A stretch of 64,000 bases of DNA from an uncultured Erythrobacter sp. (GTDB lineage: Bacteria; Pseudomonadota; Alphaproteobacteria; Sphingomonadales; Sphingomonadaceae), in the NCBI GenBank assembly GCA_947501005.1, contig CANMTU010000001.1:2132501-2196500 (forward strand), in the 5' to 3' direction. Made by a program: the position numbers and the translations under genes. Shown piece by piece: positions 52,072 to 61,627 of this stretch; within the stretch, counting starts at the first letter, position 1; every line of letters starts with the position of its first letter. The notes beneath the pieces are model-generated. The model did no database searches. It worked only from the letters and a program-made list of their open reading frames with translations, and was not told the origin of the DNA.

Positions 52072-55000
52072 ATGTTACACAAGTTCCGCGAAGCGCCAGC
52101 ACGCGCTTCGTTTCTGTATTCGCTGCACACGTCCTTCGCGCGCGGCCTGCCGATGGCTGTGAAATGTCTGGCGACGGTCAGCGTCGCGGCGCTGATGTGC
52201 GAAGCGCCTGTGCAAGCGCAAGGCATCGTGAGAGCCGAATTCAGTCGCGGGGCGATTGCCGAATACACCAACAATCCCAACGGGACCGACCGCGGTATCC
52301 TGTTCTCTACTCTGAATATCACCGGCTTCACGATCACGCAGTCGTCCGCGAATGGGCAATGGGGTGGCACGCAAGGCAACGATACCGCCGTGACCGCGAC
52401 AATCATGTTCAGCGACGGCACTTCGACCAGCTTCCCTGCGGCGATCAACTGGGTGAAGAACGCAGGTAGCGGCAGTTTCGACTGGGTCGGGCTGACGATC
52501 GCGTCCGGCGCAGTCGTGAAGGACGGCTACACGCCCTCCGCGGGTTACTTGAAGACCTACGTCCTGCAGTTTCCCAAGAGCACGCTCAATTTGTCGTCGC
52601 TCCTGCCGAACGGCCTCGATGGAAGTGCCAATACCGGCGCGGCGCTGAGTGCGCTCAACCAGAACTTTCCCAACGCCACGCCGCCGGTGATTACCGGGCC
52701 TCCGGGCGGAACCGGATCGTCTTCCTCGGCCGTCTCGGTCAATGAGAACCAGAGCGCCGTGACAACGCTTTCGGCGGACAAGGCGGTGAGCTGGGCGATA
52801 ACCGGCGGCGCGGATGCGGCCCGCTTCTCGATCGGCGCAAACGGTGCGATCACGTTCAACGCCGCGCCCGATTTCGAGACGCCGGTCGATGCCGATGCGA
52901 ACAATGTCTATCTCGTCACCGTGCGCGCGACCGACGGTAACGGCAACACCGCAAGCCAGTCCATCGCGGTCACCGTGCTCGACCTCGACGACACGGCGCC
53001 GCTGCTGGCGAACCAGAGTTTCGCCTATGCCGAGAATCAGACAGCGGGCGCGCGTGTCGGCACCGTGGCGGCAAGCGATGAGGTCGGGGTCACCGGCTTC
53101 CGCTTCTCCGCCACCGGTACCCAGACCAGCGCCGACGGGTTCTTCGCTATCGACGCCAGCGGCGCGATCACCCTCACCCCGCAAGGCGCGGCGGCGGGTG
53201 CCGCGACCAACGATTTCGAGATCGCACCCAACAGCTTCACCTACCAGGTCGGCGCGCGCGATGCGGCCGGCAATTGGTCAAAGCCTGCCGACGTGACCCT
53301 CGCGGTGACCGACATCGTCGACAATGCCCCCGTGATCACCGGACCCGACGGTTCGACCGGGGACCAGTCCACGGTGAGCGTGTCGGAGGGAACGACGATT
53401 GTCGCCACTCTGACCACCGACATACCCGTATCGTCCTGGGCGATCATCGGCGGTAACGACAAGGGCCGCTTCGAGATCGACGCCGAAGGCCGGATCACCT
53501 TCGTCCTGCCTCCCGACTTTGAGGCACCATCCGACGCAGATGGCAACAACACCTATATTCTCACGGTCGAGGCGATCGGCGCCAACGGCGGCCGCGTTAC
53601 GCAGACGCTGACGGTTACGGTCACGGACGTGGCCGACACCCCGCCGGTCATCACCGGCCCCGATGGCAGCACCGGCGCCGTATCCGCGACCAGCGTACCC
53701 GAGGGGACCTCGACCGTGGCGACGCTCTCGGCCGATGTGTCCATCGCCCGCTGGGCCATCGTCGGCGGCAACGACAAGGGCCTGTTCGCGATCGATGCCG
53801 GGGGCCAAATCACCTTCGTCGCCGCTCCGGATTTCGAAACGCCGACCGATAGTGATGGCGACAATGTCTATGTGCTCACCGTCGAGGCGGTCGATGAAGC
53901 AGGCAATCGCGTAATGCAGACCGTATCGGTCACCGTCACCGACGTGGCCGACACCCCGCCGGTCATCCTGGGGCCGGACGGAAAGGCTGCCCCCTCCTCG
54001 GTCGCGATCACGGTCGACGAAGGAGCCACGGCGGTAGCTCGCCTTTCGGCGAATATGCCCGTGGCCTCGTGGGCTATCACGGCTGGTGACGATCGGGGCC
54101 TGTTCGCAATCTCGAACGAGGGAACGATTACTTTCAATGCCGCGCCGGACTTCGACGCGCCGGCGGACAGCGATGCCGACAATGTCTATACGCTGAGCGT
54201 GACGGCGACGGATGCCAACGGACTGACCGCGACCCAGTTAGTGACCGTGACCGTCGCCGATCTCCAGGATAGCCCGCCGGTCATTACCGGCCCCGATGGC
54301 AGCACCGGCGCCGTATCCGCGACCAGCGTACCCGAGGGGACTTCGACCGTGGCGGCGCTTTCGGCCGATGTGGCCATTGCCCGCTGGGCCATCGTCGGCG
54401 GCAACGACAAGGGGCTGTTCGCGATCGATGGCGAGGGCCAAATCACCTTCGTCGCCGCTCCGGATTTCGAAGCGCCGACCGATAGCGATGGCGACAATGT
54501 CTATGTCCTCACCGTCGAGGCGGTCGATGAAGCGGGCAATCGCGTAACGCACACCGTATCGGTCACCGTCACCGACGTGGCCGATAGCCCGCCGGTCATT
54601 CTGGGATCCGACGGCATGACGAAGGCGCCCGACCGGATCTCGGTCGATGAGGGGACGCTCGTCGTCACCCGGTTGACCGCCAACGTTCCCATCAGCGCCT
54701 GGTCGATCACCGGCGGTAACGATAAGGGCCGCTTCGCGATCGATGCATCCGGAGTGATCAGCTTCACCGTCGCGCCGGATTTCGACGAGCCGGTCGACAG
54801 CGATGGCGACAACATCTACGTCCTCGTGATCGAAGGGGTCGATGCGGACGGGAACCGGACGCAGCAGACGCTTACCGTGATCGTGAACGCCCTGCCGGAT
54901 ACCGCGCCGGTCATCACCGGTCCGAGCGGGGAACCCGGGGCGGCGTCCGCGATGGTAACGATCGAGGAGGCGCTCACCCTCGTCACCCGGCTGTCCGCCG

Positions 55001-55533
55001 ATGTTGCTGTCGAATGGGCGATCGTCGACGGAGATGACCGCGACCAGTTCGCGATCGACGAAAACGGGACGATCTCCTTCCGCACCGCGCCCGACTTCGA
55101 AGCGCCGACCGACCGGGACCGGAACAATGCCTATCTGATCGTCGTGCAGGCTCAGGCAGACGACGGCAGCACCGCGTTCCAGTCGATCACCATCACCGTC
55201 ACCAATGTTGACGAGATCGGCCGGAAGATCGAGGCGATTTCGCCTGCCCTTCGCAGCGGATTGCGCAACCATGCCTTCGCCAGTCTCGCCACCATGGTCT
55301 CGTTCAACGAGAACCTGCTCGGACTTGACGAGGGCTGCACTGATACCGGCCGGCGCAAGCCCGTTTCGGGCGGCGTCGATGCCGATGAAGAACGGCAGGA
55401 GGCCGGCCTGCAATACGCCCGCGAGCTGTCCGCCTGCAACAGCCGGACCCGTTTCTACGTCGATGGCGGGGGTGGGCCTGACCCGGGTGGACGGCAACTG
55501 GACGGCCCGCGCCCTAGCATCGGCGCGCGTTGA
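52072..55533 (+). CDS. cadherin-like repeat adhesin, C-terminus frameshifted
   Basis: 1153 residues as it stands. The signal peptide runs to APVQAQ; Met28 (52153) is an alternative start and a long N-terminal region before it is unusual. Residues ~55-200 form a unique domain, then eight ~105-residue cadherin-like units (52681-55210) each with xPVITGPDG, WAIxGGNDKGxFxID, PDFExPxDxDGxNxY and VTVTDV patterns. After the last unit the frame leaves recognisable sequence at about 55470 and stops at 55533, while a beta-barrel domain continues in the +1 frame. The intact protein would be about 1412 residues, probably a self-exporting surface adhesin. Confidence 0.85.
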   Translation: MLHKFREAPARASFLYSLHTSFARGLPMAVKCLATVSVAALMCEAPVQAQGIVRAEFSRGAIAEYTNNPNGTDRGILFSTLNITGFTITQSSANGQWGGTQGNDTAVTATIMFSDGTSTSFPAAINWVKNAGSGSFDWVGLTIASGAVVKDGYTPSAGYLKTYVLQFPKSTLNLSSLLPNGLDGSANTGAALSALNQNFPNATPPVITGPPGGTGSSSSAVSVNENQSAVTTLSADKAVSWAITGGADAARFSIGANGAITFNAAPDFETPVDADANNVYLVTVRATDGNGNTASQSIAVTVLDLDDTAPLLANQSFAYAENQTAGARVGTVAASDEVGVTGFRFSATGTQTSADGFFAIDASGAITLTPQGAAAGAATNDFEIAPNSFTYQVGARDAAGNWSKPADVTLAVTDIVDNAPVITGPDGSTGDQSTVSVSEGTTIVATLTTDIPVSSWAIIGGNDKGRFEIDAEGRITFVLPPDFEAPSDADGNNTYILTVEAIGANGGRVTQTLTVTVTDVADTPPVITGPDGSTGAVSATSVPEGTSTVATLSADVSIARWAIVGGNDKGLFAIDAGGQITFVAAPDFETPTDSDGDNVYVLTVEAVDEAGNRVMQTVSVTVTDVADTPPVILGPDGKAAPSSVAITVDEGATAVARLSANMPVASWAITAGDDRGLFAISNEGTITFNAAPDFDAPADSDADNVYTLSVTATDANGLTATQLVTVTVADLQDSPPVITGPDGSTGAVSATSVPEGTSTVAALSADVAIARWAIVGGNDKGLFAIDGEGQITFVAAPDFEAPTDSDGDNVYVLTVEAVDEAGNRVTHTVSVTVTDVADSPPVILGSDGMTKAPDRISVDEGTLVVTRLTANVPISAWSITGGNDKGRFAIDASGVISFTVAPDFDEPVDSDGDNIYVLVIEGVDADGNRTQQTLTVIVNALPDTAPVITGPSGEPGAASAMVTIEEALTLVTRLSADVAVEWAIVDGDDRDQFAIDENGTISFRTAPDFEAPTDRDRNNAYLIVVQAQADDGSTAFQSITITVTNVDEIGRKIEAISPALRSGLRNHAFASLATMVSFNENLLGLDEGCTDTGRRKPVSGGVDADEERQEAGLQYARELSACNSRTRFYVDGGGGPDPGGRQLDGPRPSIGAR
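52681..55210 (+). repeat. eight cadherin-like units inside the adhesin gene
   Basis: Units of about 315 bases run in tandem. The fourth (53641-53955) and sixth (54274-54588) differ at only 17 of 315 bases by my hand alignment; other units are much more diverged, and the second is atypical. Confidence 0.85.
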
Positions 55534-56311
55534 ACGACGCGTGGGCGATCGAGCCACGCTGGGCATCGCCGCGCTCGGCACGGCGGGAAGCGATAGCCTT
55601 CCCGGGTTCGAGCGCGCCGATGTGAAGGATCGTAGCTTCCAGGTGAACGCCTATGGCCGGACCATGCTGTCGAGCAGCCTTCGCGCTGCCGCGTTCGCCG
55701 GATATGGCCGCGCCTGGTATTCATTCGATCTGGAAAATGACGGGCTCGAACTGACCGGAGAAGCGACCGGCAAGCGCTACCTCGTCGGTGCCGCACTATC
55801 GGGCGATGTCCGGCTGGCGGGCACGACGATCACCACGGATGCGGTCTACACGAAGGCGGTCGAGGAACTCGGTTCAGCACGGCTCGATGCCAGCGCCGGC
55901 GGGGAATCCCGCGCCGATATCGGCTTCGCGCTGGGGCAGGTCGACATTTCGCGGCTCAGCGTGCCGGTGCATGTGCCGCTGGTCTTCGATCACCCGCTCG
56001 ACGGGCGGAATGCGACCCGCTTGGACGTGAGCCCGGGTCTGGTGTGCCAGGATACGAGCGCCGACACCTCGTCGAGCGATTGCGGGTACCAGTTGGGGCT
56101 GAGGTTCCAGATTGCCCCCACGCTGCGATCCTCGCTTCGGGGCGAGGCACGCCTCGAAGCGATTGACGGCTTCATGCAGAACCAGTTCACCGTGAGTTAC
56201 GAGCGTCGCATCCTGCCAGACAAGCCGCTCAGCATCGGACTGGACCTGGGCGGAACGACCGGACCCCGGACCGACGGCCGTATAATGGCGCGCCTGGGGA
56301 TCAAGCCCTGA
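55463..56311 (+). pseudogene. adhesin beta-barrel domain, out of frame with its passenger
   Basis: 282 residues in the frame one base ahead of the adhesin frame. Alternating aromatic and polar strands (FQVNAYGRTMLSSSLRAAAF, RAWYSFDLENDGLEL, YLVGAALSGDVRLAG, FTVSYERRILPDKPLSIGLD) resemble autotransporter or OmpA-like outer membrane barrels. Reading across with one G removed from the GGGGG at 55468-55472 gives a continuous VDGGVGLTRVDGNW junction. The ATG at 55463 has no ribosome binding site, so separate translation is unlikely. A sequencing error is the alternative to a real frameshift. Confidence 0.8.
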
Positions 56312-56424
56312 CGGGTAGCTTGTGCTAGTCCCGGCCTGGAGGCCGAAGCGTCCGGTTCGCCGGAGTGCTTCGGCCGCCGGTGGGCTGGCGGTTAGCCGGC
56401 CAGAGGCAAGCGACCGAGGCGATC

Positions 56425-56580
56425 GTTCGCCTCTGCTTCGTCTTGTAGTAGAACGTCTCGCGCGCCAGACCCAGCCGTTCGATGGCGTCCATCCATTGCC
56501 GCCCGACGCGGTAAGCGCCCCGACGATCTGCAGGCGCTCGAACGTGTCGACCTTCTCCGCCAGATTGCGCCCGTCCGCCC
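56425..56580 (-). pseudogene. decayed C-terminal Fis-type helix-turn-helix of a DctD/NtrC-like regulator
   Basis: On the minus strand one frame gives NLAEKVDTFERLQIVGALTA then SGGN; the next frame continues DAIERLGLARETFYYKTKQ. Joined, this is the C-terminal Fis-type DNA-binding tail of a sigma-54 activator of the DctD type. The two halves are frameshifted at about 56500 and nothing of the AAA+ or receiver domains precedes them. Another frame on the plus strand (to 56810) ends in FFATAWLSFRF, resembling the last strand of an outer membrane protein, but this is too short to call. Confidence 0.65.
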
Positions 56581-56850
56581 GGGACGCCGGTCCCTGCTTC
56601 GAGGCCGAGGGTCAACCGCCCCTATGCCGGAACGGATGCCGTGGGTGGCAGGCGGGTCGCCGATCTGCCGCGTATCCAGACCCGCTGGACGATCACGCCG
56701 CGCCTTTCCTCGGCACGCGGACCGAATATCTGATCGCGCGCGAGGTTTTCGACCGCGCCGGATATGTCGATAGCTTCTTCGCCACGGCCTGGCTCAGCTT
56801 CCGGTTCTGACCGGCGGGCTGTAACGACACCTACGGGAGAACAAAAGATC

Positions 56851-58140
56851 ATGAGCAAGACCGGCAAGATCGAGCGCCACGCCCCTGCGACCGACCCCCG
56901 CGCCATCGGCGCGCCTCCGCCGGCCCGCAGCAGGATGTGGCGGCATCTTGGCCCCGGCATCGTCGTCGCGGCGACCGGGGTCGGCGCCGGGGACCTGGTC
57001 GCGACGCTGATCGCGGGATCGCGCTTCGGCTATGCGCTGCTCTGGGCCGCCGTCATCGGCTGCATCGTCAAGATCGCGCTATCCGAAGGGTCGGCCCGGT
57101 ATCACCTCGCCACCGGATCGACCATCCTTGCCGGCTGGCGTTCGCTCGGCCGCTGGACGAGCTGGTATTTCGGCGTCTACGTCATCATCTGGGGGTTCAT
57201 CTACGGCGCCACCGCGATGAGCGCGACCGCCCTGCCTCTCACCGCGCTGTTCCCCGGCCTTTCCTTGAGAAGCTGGGCGATGATCGCGGGCGTGTTCGGC
57301 TTCGTCTTCGTCTGGTTCAACCGCTACGAGACGTTCGAAGCGGTGATGAAGATCCTCGTCGGCACGATGTTCGTGATCATGGTGGGGCTCGCCATCCTCG
57401 TCGCCCCCAGTCTGCCCGATCTGGCCGGCGGCATGACCTTCATCCTGCCCGAAGGCTCGCTGTTCTACACGCTCGGCCTGATCGGCGGGGTCGGCGGCAC
57501 GATCACCACCGCCGCCTATGGTTACTGGACGCAGGCGAAAGGCTGGCGCGGCACGCCGTGGCTGCCGATGATGCGGGTCGACAATTCGGTGGCCTATATC
57601 GTCACCGGCATCTTCGTGGTCGCCATGCTGATCGTGGGGGCGGAACTGCTGTATTCCGCCGGGATCGCCTTGGAAGACAGCGACCGCGGCCTGCTCGGCC
57701 TGTCGGACGTGCTGGAGGCGCGGTTCGGTGCGATGATCGCCGCCCTGTTCCTGATCGGCTTCGCGGCGACCTCCGTCTCGTCGCTACTCGGCGTATGGCA
57801 GGGCATGAGCCTGTTCTTCTCGGACTGGTGGTATCAGCTGCGAGGACACGGCGAGGGCGGGCACGAAGGCAGCAACGCCTATCGCCTCTACCTCGCCTGG
57901 CTGACCTTTCCGCCGATGGTCCTGCTGTTCGCGGACCGGCCGTTCCTGCTGGTGATCATCTACGGGGCCTTCGGTGCCCTGTTCATGCCATTTCTCGCCA
58001 TCACCCTGCTGATGCTGAACAACTCGGACCGCCTGCCACCCGAAGCCCGCAACGGCGTGGTCGCGAATATCACGCTGGCGGGATCGGCGATCCTGTTCAT
58101 CGTGCTCGCCGTGCAGCAGGTCGCGAAGCTGGTGGGATGA
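56851..58140 (+). CDS. NRAMP-like transporter lacking the canonical metal motif
   Basis: 429 residues, about eleven helices. The NRAMP framework is clear (GPGIVV start of helix 1, LATLIAGSRFGYALLWA, SARYHLATG). Where Mn/Fe transporters have DPGN in helix 1, this protein reads ATGVGAGDL, and helix 6 has TTAAYGYW in place of the Met-Pro-His region. It is therefore probably not a classical Mn2+/Fe2+ importer; the ion or solute is unknown. ATG 56851 follows GGGAGA at a long distance. It is the last chromosomal-looking gene before the transposon. Confidence 0.85.
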   Translation: MSKTGKIERHAPATDPRAIGAPPPARSRMWRHLGPGIVVAATGVGAGDLVATLIAGSRFGYALLWAAVIGCIVKIALSEGSARYHLATGSTILAGWRSLGRWTSWYFGVYVIIWGFIYGATAMSATALPLTALFPGLSLRSWAMIAGVFGFVFVWFNRYETFEAVMKILVGTMFVIMVGLAILVAPSLPDLAGGMTFILPEGSLFYTLGLIGGVGGTITTAAYGYWTQAKGWRGTPWLPMMRVDNSVAYIVTGIFVVAMLIVGAELLYSAGIALEDSDRGLLGLSDVLEARFGAMIAALFLIGFAATSVSSLLGVWQGMSLFFSDWWYQLRGHGEGGHEGSNAYRLYLAWLTFPPMVLLFADRPFLLVIIYGAFGALFMPFLAITLLMLNNSDRLPPEARNGVVANITLAGSAILFIVLAVQQVAKLVG

Positions 58141-58265
58141 ATGAGGGGCGCCGTCGGGCTCGGGGCGTTTTCGACAAACTCAGCCGCGCGAATTGGCAAG
58201 GCAGCTGTAGGGGTCTTTTGGCATTGACACGAAACACAACGCAAACGTGTCGGAGTCCGGTTTAA

Positions 58266-58305
58266 GTAGGTCCTGCTAACCATGGCACTAGGCGACAGGA
58301 CCTAC
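58266..58305. repeat. perfect 10-base inverted repeat
   Basis: GTAGGTCCTG (58266-58275) and CAGGACCTAC (58296-58305) are separated by 20 bases. There is no T-tract. It may be a protein-binding site or the edge of the element. Confidence 0.6.
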
Positions 58306-58366
58306 CCGATTTAATCCGATTGAACGAGGAAACTGGCATACACTGAAGCGATGACCGCTGCACTGT

Positions 58367-58675
58367 ATGCGCGAATGGTCGATCAGCGGCAATGTCGTTG
58401 GGGTGCAAGCGTCAGCAGCCTTTTTTCCAGGCATCACGGCACATCCGGCTTGGGCCGACGTTCGGGTCGAGGATCTGTTAAGTCATGATCTATCTGCTCT
58501 CTGCGGCAATTATGACGACCTGCCGAGCCGAAATCCCCCAGTCCGCTTCCCACCCCATAATCAGGCATACGCAGGTTACTGGACAACGCCCGACAGCGGA
58601 CAGGCTGCTATCGCAGTCTTTGCGCTAAAACCAGACGGTCAATTAACGACGGGGACGTGCTCTGACTTGAATTAA
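58367..58675 (+). CDS. doubtful small hypothetical protein
   Basis: 102 codons, not recognised. Composition is protein-like near the end (NYDDLPSRNPPVRFPPHNQA), but there is no ribosome binding site and the frame opens against tniQ. It may be a remnant left near the transposon end. Confidence 0.25.
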   Translation: MREWSISGNVVGVQASAAFFPGITAHPAWADVRVEDLLSHDLSALCGNYDDLPSRNPPVRFPPHNQAYAGYWTTPDSGQAAIAVFALKPDGQLTTGTCSDLN

Positions 58676-58791
58676 CCGAGCCAACGTTGAGCGATTTGCT
58701 GTCCGTTATGCTCATCGCGCCAATGATATCCCTCGGCTCGGACCGTCCAGCCGCCCAATGATCTGAACCGATGCGAAGATATCTTCACTTG

Positions 58792-60702
58792 TTATCGCCG
58801 TGTTTCCCGAACGTGACGGGCTAAAATTTTGCTGTCGAATTGGCTGCGGGAAAAGGCGCCTTCAAACTGTTCTACCAGGCCTTTCGAACCGCACCATTCC
58901 TTCAGCTTGCTTGGGGCGATACCGGTCCTCAAGGACACTTCAGCGCTGAATATGCGTAACGCGGCGATTGCGAGCACCTCACTCATTGAGCAGGCGAGTT
59001 TCCGATGCGCTTGCTCGAAAGTTACTTCTCCCTGTTTGCCCAGCGCGGCAACTTGATCGAAGGTGGCGTTCAGTATCTCCATAGTGTCCTGCTGCGAGGC
59101 AATCCCTGGTTGGTCGATACCGCCATCAGAAACCGTCGTCATCTCCGCAAGGATGCCGAGATCTTTTCGCCGAACCAAGAGGGAACGTGTCGTGGGTGCC
59201 TGATCGTCCTTCGCGCGGAAGCAGGGCAGTTGCCTACGCAAAATCGCATTCATGATGCTTGCCCAAGGCTTCAATCCTCCGCCGATGATGCGCGATGCGG
59301 CCCGGAGAGATAGGGTCCCCTCCGTCCCGTCCGCCACCTGGTCCAACGAAGCGAGTTCGGCGACCAGTCTATCGACCGAGGCGTTCAGGATCCATGTCTC
59401 TGGCTCAAGGGCGTTTAAGCCGGAATTGGTGGGTCTTTCGAGGATGCCCAACGCCTGCATCTGAATGATTGCATAAGTAGGCAGCATCAGTCGCGCGGCG
59501 ACCGCCTCATTCCTCTTCGATGCTTCGCGCTGTGCGATGAATTCCTCGCACAGCGCCCGGTCGAGCTTAGACGAACCAGCGTCACCGATTACTCCTGATG
59601 GACGCATATAATCACCCTTGCTGAGAAAGGCTCCCTGCTCTGTCGAGATGCCCGTTGTTCGAACCAGTTCGCTCTGCAGCATTATCGGAGAACTGTTGGG
59701 CGCGACCGCTCGTCTAAGCCCTTCCGCGATCACAGGCGCTCCCGATATGACGAGCTCTCGGACTTTGGGATTGGGGTGGCTTTTCGCCGCCAGCTTAAGT
59801 CTCGACCATAAGTGACGCTCAGATTTGCGGTTGTTAATCGCTCGGGCGGCAAGGCGTTCGAGGCTACCCGGCCATCCCGCGAGAGCTTCTGTGCCTTTGG
59901 TTATTCGCCTTGCAATTTCAACGGAGTTCTCGTCTCGGCCCGTGGACATGTTTGCCTTCTCGCCTGAGGGCCGATCAATGTCGGCAAGTAGATAGATCAG
60001 GTCGGCGAGTGTCGGAGTGTCGATATTTTGAATGTCGCAATGAAGCTTCGAGCGCGCGTCCTCCGCCTCTCCCTCATCCGCGGAAAGAAGTGCTGCGAAG
60101 AATGCATAGGATGAGCGCATCTGCTTTGGCAGATGGCTTTCTGCTGCGGGAATAGCATCGTTCGCCAGCACGCAGTCGTCGCGGTCGCACCGCGCGATGG
60201 GCCTGGCCAGCGACCATCTCAGCTTGCCTTCGCATTTCGGGCAGCTGTCGGTGAGCTCTTCGAAGCTTTCGGGACAGTAGGGGAGCAGACGTAGTAACCA
60301 GGACTGTCGATGATGATCGGACTGTCGGAGCGACTGCGGCGAGATACGGCGGTAGCGCAGCTCGAGATCACGAAGGCGCATCGAACGCCCTCCCCATTCG
60401 ACCAACCTCCCAGAATGGTCCTCTCCGACCGGGATGCACGCCCTCTTCCTAATTTCCCCCTCATCGATGCGGAGAATGCGTGAGAGTTCCTGCATGTCCT
60501 GCTGCGTCGCATAAACAGTAGCATCACCTTGATGGCGCAAATCGATGCCACATGACTTGAGGATGATCCGATTCGATCCCAGAAAGTGCTCTGACCCCCG
60601 CCGGGTTACCAAACCCAAAAGAGATTCGTTCGCAAGGGCGCTTCCTGGCCAGCGCAAGGGATGTAGCTTCACGCCGGGCGGCAGAACGGCTCCCTGCGCC
60701 AT
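58792..60702 (-). CDS. tniQ: TniQ/TnsD-like transposition targeting protein
   Basis: 636 residues, about twice the length of minimal TniQ and so TnsD-like. The N-terminal TniQ domain contains LPPGVKLHPLRWPGSALANE and SLLGLVTRRGSEHF. A zinc-binding site is formed by CPKC and the CDRDDC pair (~residues 155-180). The remaining ~430 residues are helical and unrecognised; in TnsD they bind the attachment site. One base separates its start from the tniB stop. It is expected to choose the target. Confidence 0.85.
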   Translation of the reverse strand: MAQGAVLPPGVKLHPLRWPGSALANESLLGLVTRRGSEHFLGSNRIILKSCGIDLRHQGDATVYATQQDMQELSRILRIDEGEIRKRACIPVGEDHSGRLVEWGGRSMRLRDLELRYRRISPQSLRQSDHHRQSWLLRLLPYCPESFEELTDSCPKCEGKLRWSLARPIARCDRDDCVLANDAIPAAESHLPKQMRSSYAFFAALLSADEGEAEDARSKLHCDIQNIDTPTLADLIYLLADIDRPSGEKANMSTGRDENSVEIARRITKGTEALAGWPGSLERLAARAINNRKSERHLWSRLKLAAKSHPNPKVRELVISGAPVIAEGLRRAVAPNSSPIMLQSELVRTTGISTEQGAFLSKGDYMRPSGVIGDAGSSKLDRALCEEFIAQREASKRNEAVAARLMLPTYAIIQMQALGILERPTNSGLNALEPETWILNASVDRLVAELASLDQVADGTEGTLSLRAASRIIGGGLKPWASIMNAILRRQLPCFRAKDDQAPTTRSLLVRRKDLGILAEMTTVSDGGIDQPGIASQQDTMEILNATFDQVAALGKQGEVTFEQAHRKLACSMSEVLAIAALRIFSAEVSLRTGIAPSKLKEWCGSKGLVEQFEGAFSRSQFDSKILARHVRETRR

Positions 60703-60703
60703 T

Positions 60704-61627
60704 TCAGACGTTCCGGTAGCCGTTTGGAATAGCAAAGTTCTCGAGCGCGTAGCGCAAATCCTCTTCTTCGACGGCAGTCGCGCAGCGAAGGACCGAATGC
60801 TGGAGCGCCTGCGCCATAATTCTACAAACACGTCCGATATGGCCGCCCGACCATCTGAGAAGAACTTTTTGCTGCTTGCCGTCGGAAAGAACCCCCTCGC
60901 GCTTCACGAGCTGCTGTCGAAGCATTTCCGCCTCTAGGTCCAGGCAGAACCCTTTGAATTCTCCAAGCCTGCTCATATCGTCGAGACTGAACGGTTCGAG
61001 CTTCAGTTCAGCACCCGCCCGGTTGGCAAGGTGTATGTTGTCTTTGAACATCTCTTTGGATGTCTCATCGCCAACAAGGACAAGCGGAGCAATGCCTAGG
61101 TTGAGAAGGCTTTTCAGCAGATTGGTAACGTCCTTTCGATCGTTCCTTTGGCCCTTCAGTTCTTGAACTTCATCAATGATGATCAGCTCGACGCCGGCTC
61201 GTGTGATGAACGCCCGCATTCGGTAAATAAGATCGTTTGCCGTTCCGATTTGCCAGTTTTCATCACCAAGCAGTCGGCATATTTCTTGGCAAAGAGCCTT
61301 GGGGCTCGTGCAGCTCAGTAGCGACAGGTAAAGCACGACGTAGGGATTTCTTTCGCCTGTGACCTCGGCGTGTGCGGCGACAGCATTCTGGCAATAATTC
61401 TCAAAGCATGCCGTCTTGCTGGCACTGGAAAGCTGTGCAAGGCGAAGTGCGTTCATCGCCTTGCCTTTGCGGTTTCGGCTGGTGTGCCGCAGGATGTCGC
61501 ATTCCTTGTGAATCGCTTGATGCGACGGAGTCGGAATATAGATCGACTCAAATGCGTCGAGTATCGCCCCCACCCTCGCGGCAGGATCCAACGGCCATTT
61601 ATCATGCCTCTGATTATTCACTGCCAT
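60704..61627 (-). CDS. tniB: TniB/TnsC-like AAA+ transposition ATPase
   Basis: 307 residues. Walker B is clear (VELIIIDEVQEL), sensor-1 lies near LGIAPLVLVGDE, and the sensor-2 Arg region follows RLGEFKGFCLDLE. The Walker A position reads LAQLSSASKTACFEN: only Ser-Lys-Thr survives of GxxxxGKT, with both glycines replaced. TniB passes target information from TniQ to the transposase. It overlaps the transposase frame by 14 bases. Weak P-loop conservation makes ATP hydrolysis uncertain. Confidence 0.85.
   Translation of the reverse strand: MAVNNQRHDKWPLDPAARVGAILDAFESIYIPTPSHQAIHKECDILRHTSRNRKGKAMNALRLAQLSSASKTACFENYCQNAVAAHAEVTGERNPYVVLYLSLLSCTSPKALCQEICRLLGDENWQIGTANDLIYRMRAFITRAGVELIIIDEVQELKGQRNDRKDVTNLLKSLLNLGIAPLVLVGDETSKEMFKDNIHLANRAGAELKLEPFSLDDMSRLGEFKGFCLDLEAEMLRQQLVKREGVLSDGKQQKVLLRWSGGHIGRVCRIMAQALQHSVLRCATAVEEEDLRYALENFAIPNGYRNV

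Larger units (their letters stand above)
58141..58791. other. gap expected to contain the left end of the transposon
   Basis: Between the last chromosomal gene and tniQ. GC content falls noticeably across it. It holds the inverted repeat at 58266-58305 and a small doubtful reading frame. I looked for TGT-starting terminal repeats and a target-site duplication but could not assign the border: TGACACGAAACACA at about 58224 is the only suggestive stretch. Confidence 0.5.
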
